A DNA stretch of 8,618 nt from Desulfofustis sp. Its GTDB lineage: Bacteria > Desulfobacterota > Desulfobulbia > Desulfobulbales > Desulfocapsaceae. The notes beneath the pieces were generated by a model. It was given only the letters and a program-made list of their open reading frames with translations, had not been told where the DNA came from and ran no database searches. Every line of letters begins with the position of its first letter. Position 1 is the first letter of the stretch. Position numbers and translations under genes: made by a program. Of this stretch, positions 6,016 to 8,618 are shown piece by piece. The stretch is taken from positions 1 to 8,618 of the forward strand of contig JAUVWB010000049.1 of the NCBI GenBank assembly GCA_030604345.1, written 5' to 3'.

Positions 6016-7872
6016 TCAGCCTGCGAGTCGGGGAATGGCGGCCAACCCGACAAATATGAAAGAGTAGAACGACAGCAGGAACAGGTGGGCAAAGAGCAGA
6101 TAAAAGAGGCGGTTATCAAAGAGATTTCGCGAACAGCCGAGGAGGATGCCGATAATTGGCAAGATCGGAAAGAGATAACGCCCCTGGGCCTGAAAATCGA
6201 TGGTCCAGGAACGATACAACGAGACCCCCAGCAACCCAGCGGCAAGGAGCACGGCAACCACCGTTAAGACCCTGATCTCGCCGCTCCCGCGCACCAAGAG
6301 CAGACCGACGAAACAGGCAAAAAAAGCGGCGAGACACCATTGAAACAAACGGTAGTATTCCTGCGGCGCACTGATGGTGAAATAGCCGTACATGCCGGTC
6401 CCGGTCTGCAGGGTGTGTTCGAACCAGCGGTGGTGGACGATCATCTCCTTGAGCGAGGTGCCTCGTTCCTGCAGATACAACCCGACATGCTTGCGGTGCA
6501 GTTCAGTGCTCGGTTTGTACCACGGATGGGCATGTGTCTCCTGCATGGCCGTCAGCTTCTGCTGGCGATCGAAGCCATTGACATAATAATCCGCGCCGAT
6601 CCGCAGTCCCGCGCCGATCACCCCCAGACAGACGATCAACGCAACCCTGGCGAAAGACCGCCGCCGCTGATCAGGCTCGGCCTTGACCATTCTCCACAAC
6701 ACGATCAACCCGAGAAAGCCGATGAAGGGGTAATAATTGATTTTCAACAACAACAGGACGGCCAGCAGGAAAGGCACCAGCACGGCCAGCCGGGGCAGTT
6801 TCTCGCCGTTGCCGCCAAAGACGAACCGGTTAAAGGTACTGTTGCGTCGAACCACCTCGCAGCCGGCGATAAAGCAGACCACCAGGCCAAACGCATCGGA
6901 CACGCAATAGCTGAACAGATACCAGATTCCCGGCGAGAGCAGAAACGGCAGAGCGATGAGGCGGGCGGTCAGCGAGTGCACCGCATAGGCGACCACGATC
7001 CCGAACAGGACCAGGTTGAAAAGACGGAGCGACAGCAGGTCGGGAAGCTGGAAGGCCCTGGCCAGTTGCGCCAGTTTGCCGGCGAACAGGTAGTAGATCT
7101 CCCCGTTGTTCAGCCGTGAAACGCCGTAGACGCTGTAGGTTGGCGCGATGACAGGGTCGTCGATGGCCGGGGGCAGCCAGTGTTCACGATAATAATCGGC
7201 TGCCTGCAGGTGCACATATTCGTCAGGATGGGCGTTTTGCTTACTGATGCCGGCCATAACGACCACCAGGACAAAGACCATTGCCAACAGGACGGGAACA
7301 AAGGCGAAACGCTCGCGCAACGGGGCCAGCGTCTTGAGAACCAGCACCACGGTCAGAACGATCAGCAGGTAGCGAAAACCTTCCGTGGTCCACGCGACGG
7401 GTGCGGCAGCAAACGTCGTCTCGATGAGAAAATGGGGATCTATCCCTTTGGACTGGAGCCGGAGCTGACCACCCTCAACGCGCATGGACTCGACGTCGTG
7501 CAACGGCTGAGCCAAACTCAAATCCACGGAGACGGGAGCGAACCCCGGTTGAGAGATGGTGATGCTTCTGATCGTGGCTGCACCGGCGTATTCGATCGGA
7601 TCGAGCCGAAGCCGGTCAACCCGGCCGAGATCAGTCAGGAAGAAACGATACGAATGGTGGTTCGGGGTAACCGTGACCGAGGTCCGCTTCTTCTCGGAAA
7701 ACGGTTCTCCGGCAGCGGCCCAGTAGAGCTTGAAACGGCTTTTTTGCTCAACCACCAGGTCGAGTTCCACATGGGCGCGCTGAAAGAAGAACCAGTAGTA
7801 GTAAAAACAGGCCAGCAAGCAGACCAGGGCCCCGAATGCCGACAGAATTCGTTGCCGCTCGCCCGCTGCCAT
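6016..7872 (-). CDS. Multi-spanning membrane protein, DUF2142/GT-C glycosyltransferase-like
   Basis: This 618-residue integral membrane protein has an N-terminal anchor (about 8-30), then a soluble, probably extracytoplasmic stretch (31-165) with beta-rich character, then about ten hydrophobic helices from 166 to 612. Two marks point to the DUF2142/GT-C group. HPDE at 215-218, just after a membrane helix, matches the acidic first-loop motif that GT-C enzymes use for lipid-linked sugar donors, and QGRYLFPILP at 563-572 resembles the DUF2142 C-terminal motif. The 31-165 region contains RLRLDPIE (87-94), like accessory domains seen in other polysaccharide enzymes. Such proteins usually transfer sugars to envelope glycans on the outer face of the membrane. 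The ATG at 7870-7872 is the only usable start after an in-frame stop at 7933-7935. It begins 4 bases after the stop of the small upstream gene, so translation is probably coupled. Acceptor and sugar are unknown, and the GT assignment is by motif only. Confidence 0.8.
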   Translation of the reverse strand: MAAGERQRILSAFGALVCLLACFYYYWFFFQRAHVELDLVVEQKSRFKLYWAAAGEPFSEKKRTSVTVTPNHHSYRFFLTDLGRVDRLRLDPIEYAGAATIRSITISQPGFAPVSVDLSLAQPLHDVESMRVEGGQLRLQSKGIDPHFLIETTFAAAPVAWTTEGFRYLLIVLTVVLVLKTLAPLRERFAFVPVLLAMVFVLVVVMAGISKQNAHPDEYVHLQAADYYREHWLPPAIDDPVIAPTYSVYGVSRLNNGEIYYLFAGKLAQLARAFQLPDLLSLRLFNLVLFGIVVAYAVHSLTARLIALPFLLSPGIWYLFSYCVSDAFGLVVCFIAGCEVVRRNSTFNRFVFGGNGEKLPRLAVLVPFLLAVLLLLKINYYPFIGFLGLIVLWRMVKAEPDQRRRSFARVALIVCLGVIGAGLRIGADYYVNGFDRQQKLTAMQETHAHPWYKPSTELHRKHVGLYLQERGTSLKEMIVHHRWFEHTLQTGTGMYGYFTISAPQEYYRLFQWCLAAFFACFVGLLLVRGSGEIRVLTVVAVLLAAGLLGVSLYRSWTIDFQAQGRYLFPILPIIGILLGCSRNLFDNRLFYLLFAHLFLLSFYSFIFVGLAAIPRLAG

Positions 7873-7876
7873 CTGC

Positions 7877-8119
7877 TCAACGACCCCGCCGAACCAGTTG
7901 ATACACCCGGTGTAGTCGCGTTTCGTACCGGATTATGAGGGGAAACAGCCAGCGGCCGCAGCCGTGCAGCACGAGCAAGACCAGGGCCGGTTTGAGCCCC
8001 GGACCGTTGCGCAAATTCCCAAGCGCAATGACGCGATCGAGCAGCGTGAGCCGAAACACTCGTTGGAAACAATGGCCGGCGAGATCTCCCTGACCGGTGA
8101 GCAGAGTCTGTTTCTTCAT
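7877..8119 (-). CDS. Small hypothetical protein with one hydrophobic segment
   Basis: I do not recognise this 80-residue protein. It starts MKKQTLL at the ATG at 8117-8119, which overlaps the stop of the upstream gene (ATGA). AGGAGG lies 11 bases before the start, at 8131-8136 on the plus-strand numbering. Residues 42-63 form one hydrophobic stretch (ALVLLVLHGCGRWLFPLII inside it) that could be a single membrane helix. It is followed by an arginine-rich tail, which would favour a cytoplasmic C-terminus. It ends 4 bases before the membrane glycosyltransferase-like gene. The coupling at both ends and the strong ribosome binding site argue that it is real. It could be a small partner of the membrane protein, or the remnant of a longer gene; nothing in the sequence decides this. 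Confidence 0.55.
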   Translation of the reverse strand: MKKQTLLTGQGDLAGHCFQRVFRLTLLDRVIALGNLRNGPGLKPALVLLVLHGCGRWLFPLIIRYETRLHRVYQLVRRGR

Positions 8120-8618
8120 GTGCGCAATACCCTCCTGGCGTGACGAAGAAAACAGCGAAGCCGCAACAAAGGGTTGAACATCAGCTGGAAACGGCTGGAC
8201 TCCCACAGCTGTTTTTCCGTCCCTACTTTTTTCGGCAGCGGTCGATGGCCGCCGTGGAAATCATCCAGGTGGGAACGATGGCGAATGGTCAAGATCTCCC
8301 GGGTCTTCGGAAATGCCAGTTTTGCCGTCAACAGGTAGTGCAGCCAGGGCCGATAATCATCAATCCCGTAGCCAAGCAAAGCCGATGCCGCCGCAAATCG
8401 TGGCGCCGCATCGAAGATCCCCTGCTGCAGCGGTGAGTAATAGGCATCCTGCTGCTGCTCGGCCTGCCCCACTGCATCGCCGCTCTCCCGAAAGCGCAGG
8501 CGATACCCGTCGCCGTCCAATTCATACCCTTCCAGAGTGGGGTGGGGTGCTCGACAGGCCTCTTCGAACAGGTCGCGGGCATAAAGCAGCGTGCTGGCCC
8601 CGAGGTCAAAGCGATGGC
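8116..8618 (-). CDS. Unidentified protein, C-terminal part, cut by the window edge
   Basis: The reading frame is open from the right edge of the window to the TGA at 8116-8118, giving the last 166 residues of a longer protein. The visible part begins HRFDLGASTLLYARDLFEE and includes AYYSPLQQGIFDAAPRF and the histidine-rich RHRSHLDDFHGGHRP. It ends in a basic tail, LRHARRVLRT. No membrane segment is evident. The position at the head of a tight operon with a glycosyltransferase-like membrane protein, and the overall look, allow a family 2 glycosyltransferase C-terminus, but I see no diagnostic motif and do not assign it. A TTG at 8520 is not the start, because the frame continues unbroken upstream. 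Its stop overlaps the next start as ATGA. Confidence 0.7.
   Translation of the reverse strand, partial: HRFDLGASTLLYARDLFEEACRAPHPTLEGYELDGDGYRLRFRESGDAVGQAEQQQDAYYSPLQQGIFDAAPRFAAASALLGYGIDDYRPWLHYLLTAKLAFPKTREILTIRHRSHLDDFHGGHRPLPKKVGTEKQLWESSRFQLMFNPLLRLRCFLRHARRVLRT
8131..8136 (-). promoter_or_regulatory. Ribosome binding site of the small minus-strand gene
   Basis: On the minus strand AGGAGG lies 11 bases before the ATG at 8119, within the last codons of the upstream gene. It is the best match to a Shine-Dalgarno site in this minus-strand cluster and fixes the start of the 80-residue protein. Confidence 0.6.

Noticed and set aside
6340..7119. A 259-codon open frame on the plus strand.
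   Set aside because: It is antisense to the membrane protein, is very rich in Gln, Asp and Arg as expected from reading hydrophobic codons backwards, and has no recognisable domain.
7180..7938. A 252-codon open frame on the plus strand.
   Set aside because: It is antisense to the N-terminal half of the membrane protein and has the same artefactual composition.
8518..8520. A TTG start for the gene at the right edge.
   Set aside because: The frame remains open to the window edge without a stop, and no ribosome binding site precedes the TTG, so the gene most likely begins outside the window.

Overview
The window is a gene-dense, GC-rich stretch of bacterial chromosome with no tRNA, rRNA, CRISPR array or insertion sequence that I can see. 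The gene set suggests a strictly or facultatively anaerobic bacterium: a tungsten/molybdenum-pterin aldehyde:ferredoxin oxidoreductase (AOR) travels with its own cofactor genes. The combination, the strong base composition and the style of the proteins fit a deltaproteobacterial (Desulfobacterota-like) host. That placement is inference, because there is no phylogenetic marker in the window.

Region 1 (1-4006, plus strand) is a metal-pterin operon. It begins with the last codons of a MoeA-type protein. An ATGA overlap leads into a 641-residue fusion of a complete MoeA molybdopterin molybdotransferase with a C-terminal periplasmic-binding-protein-like domain. A 76-base gap containing a compact hairpin precedes a 575-residue AOR-family enzyme. 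The stop codon of the AOR overlaps the start of a 74-residue MoaD/ThiS-type sulfur carrier ending in Gly-Gly-Gly. Read together, the carrier would donate sulfur to build the pterin dithiolene, the MoeA-type proteins would insert Mo or W, and the oxidoreductase would receive the finished cofactor. A GC-rich hairpin followed by a T-rich run (4021-4057) probably ends this transcript.

Region 2 (4074-5984, plus strand) holds an acylphosphatase and, 9 bases later, a double-ATPase ABC protein of the YejF/oligopeptide type. No permease or substrate-binding protein for it is in the window.

Region 3 (6016-8618, minus strand) converges on region 2. Reading leftwards it holds an unidentified protein cut by the window edge, an 80-residue small protein starting in an ATGA overlap, and a 618-residue multi-spanning membrane protein. 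The membrane protein resembles DUF2142/GT-C-type glycosyltransferases. The tight packing suggests one operon, probably concerned with envelope glycan assembly, but only the membrane protein gives real evidence for that.

The most interesting points are the MoeA-binding-protein fusion in a dedicated AOR operon, the C-x3-C-x3-C spacing of the AOR cluster ligands, the hairpin in the AOR leader, and the two unidentified proteins upstream of the membrane protein. Nothing here forces the conclusion that a wholly new system is present.
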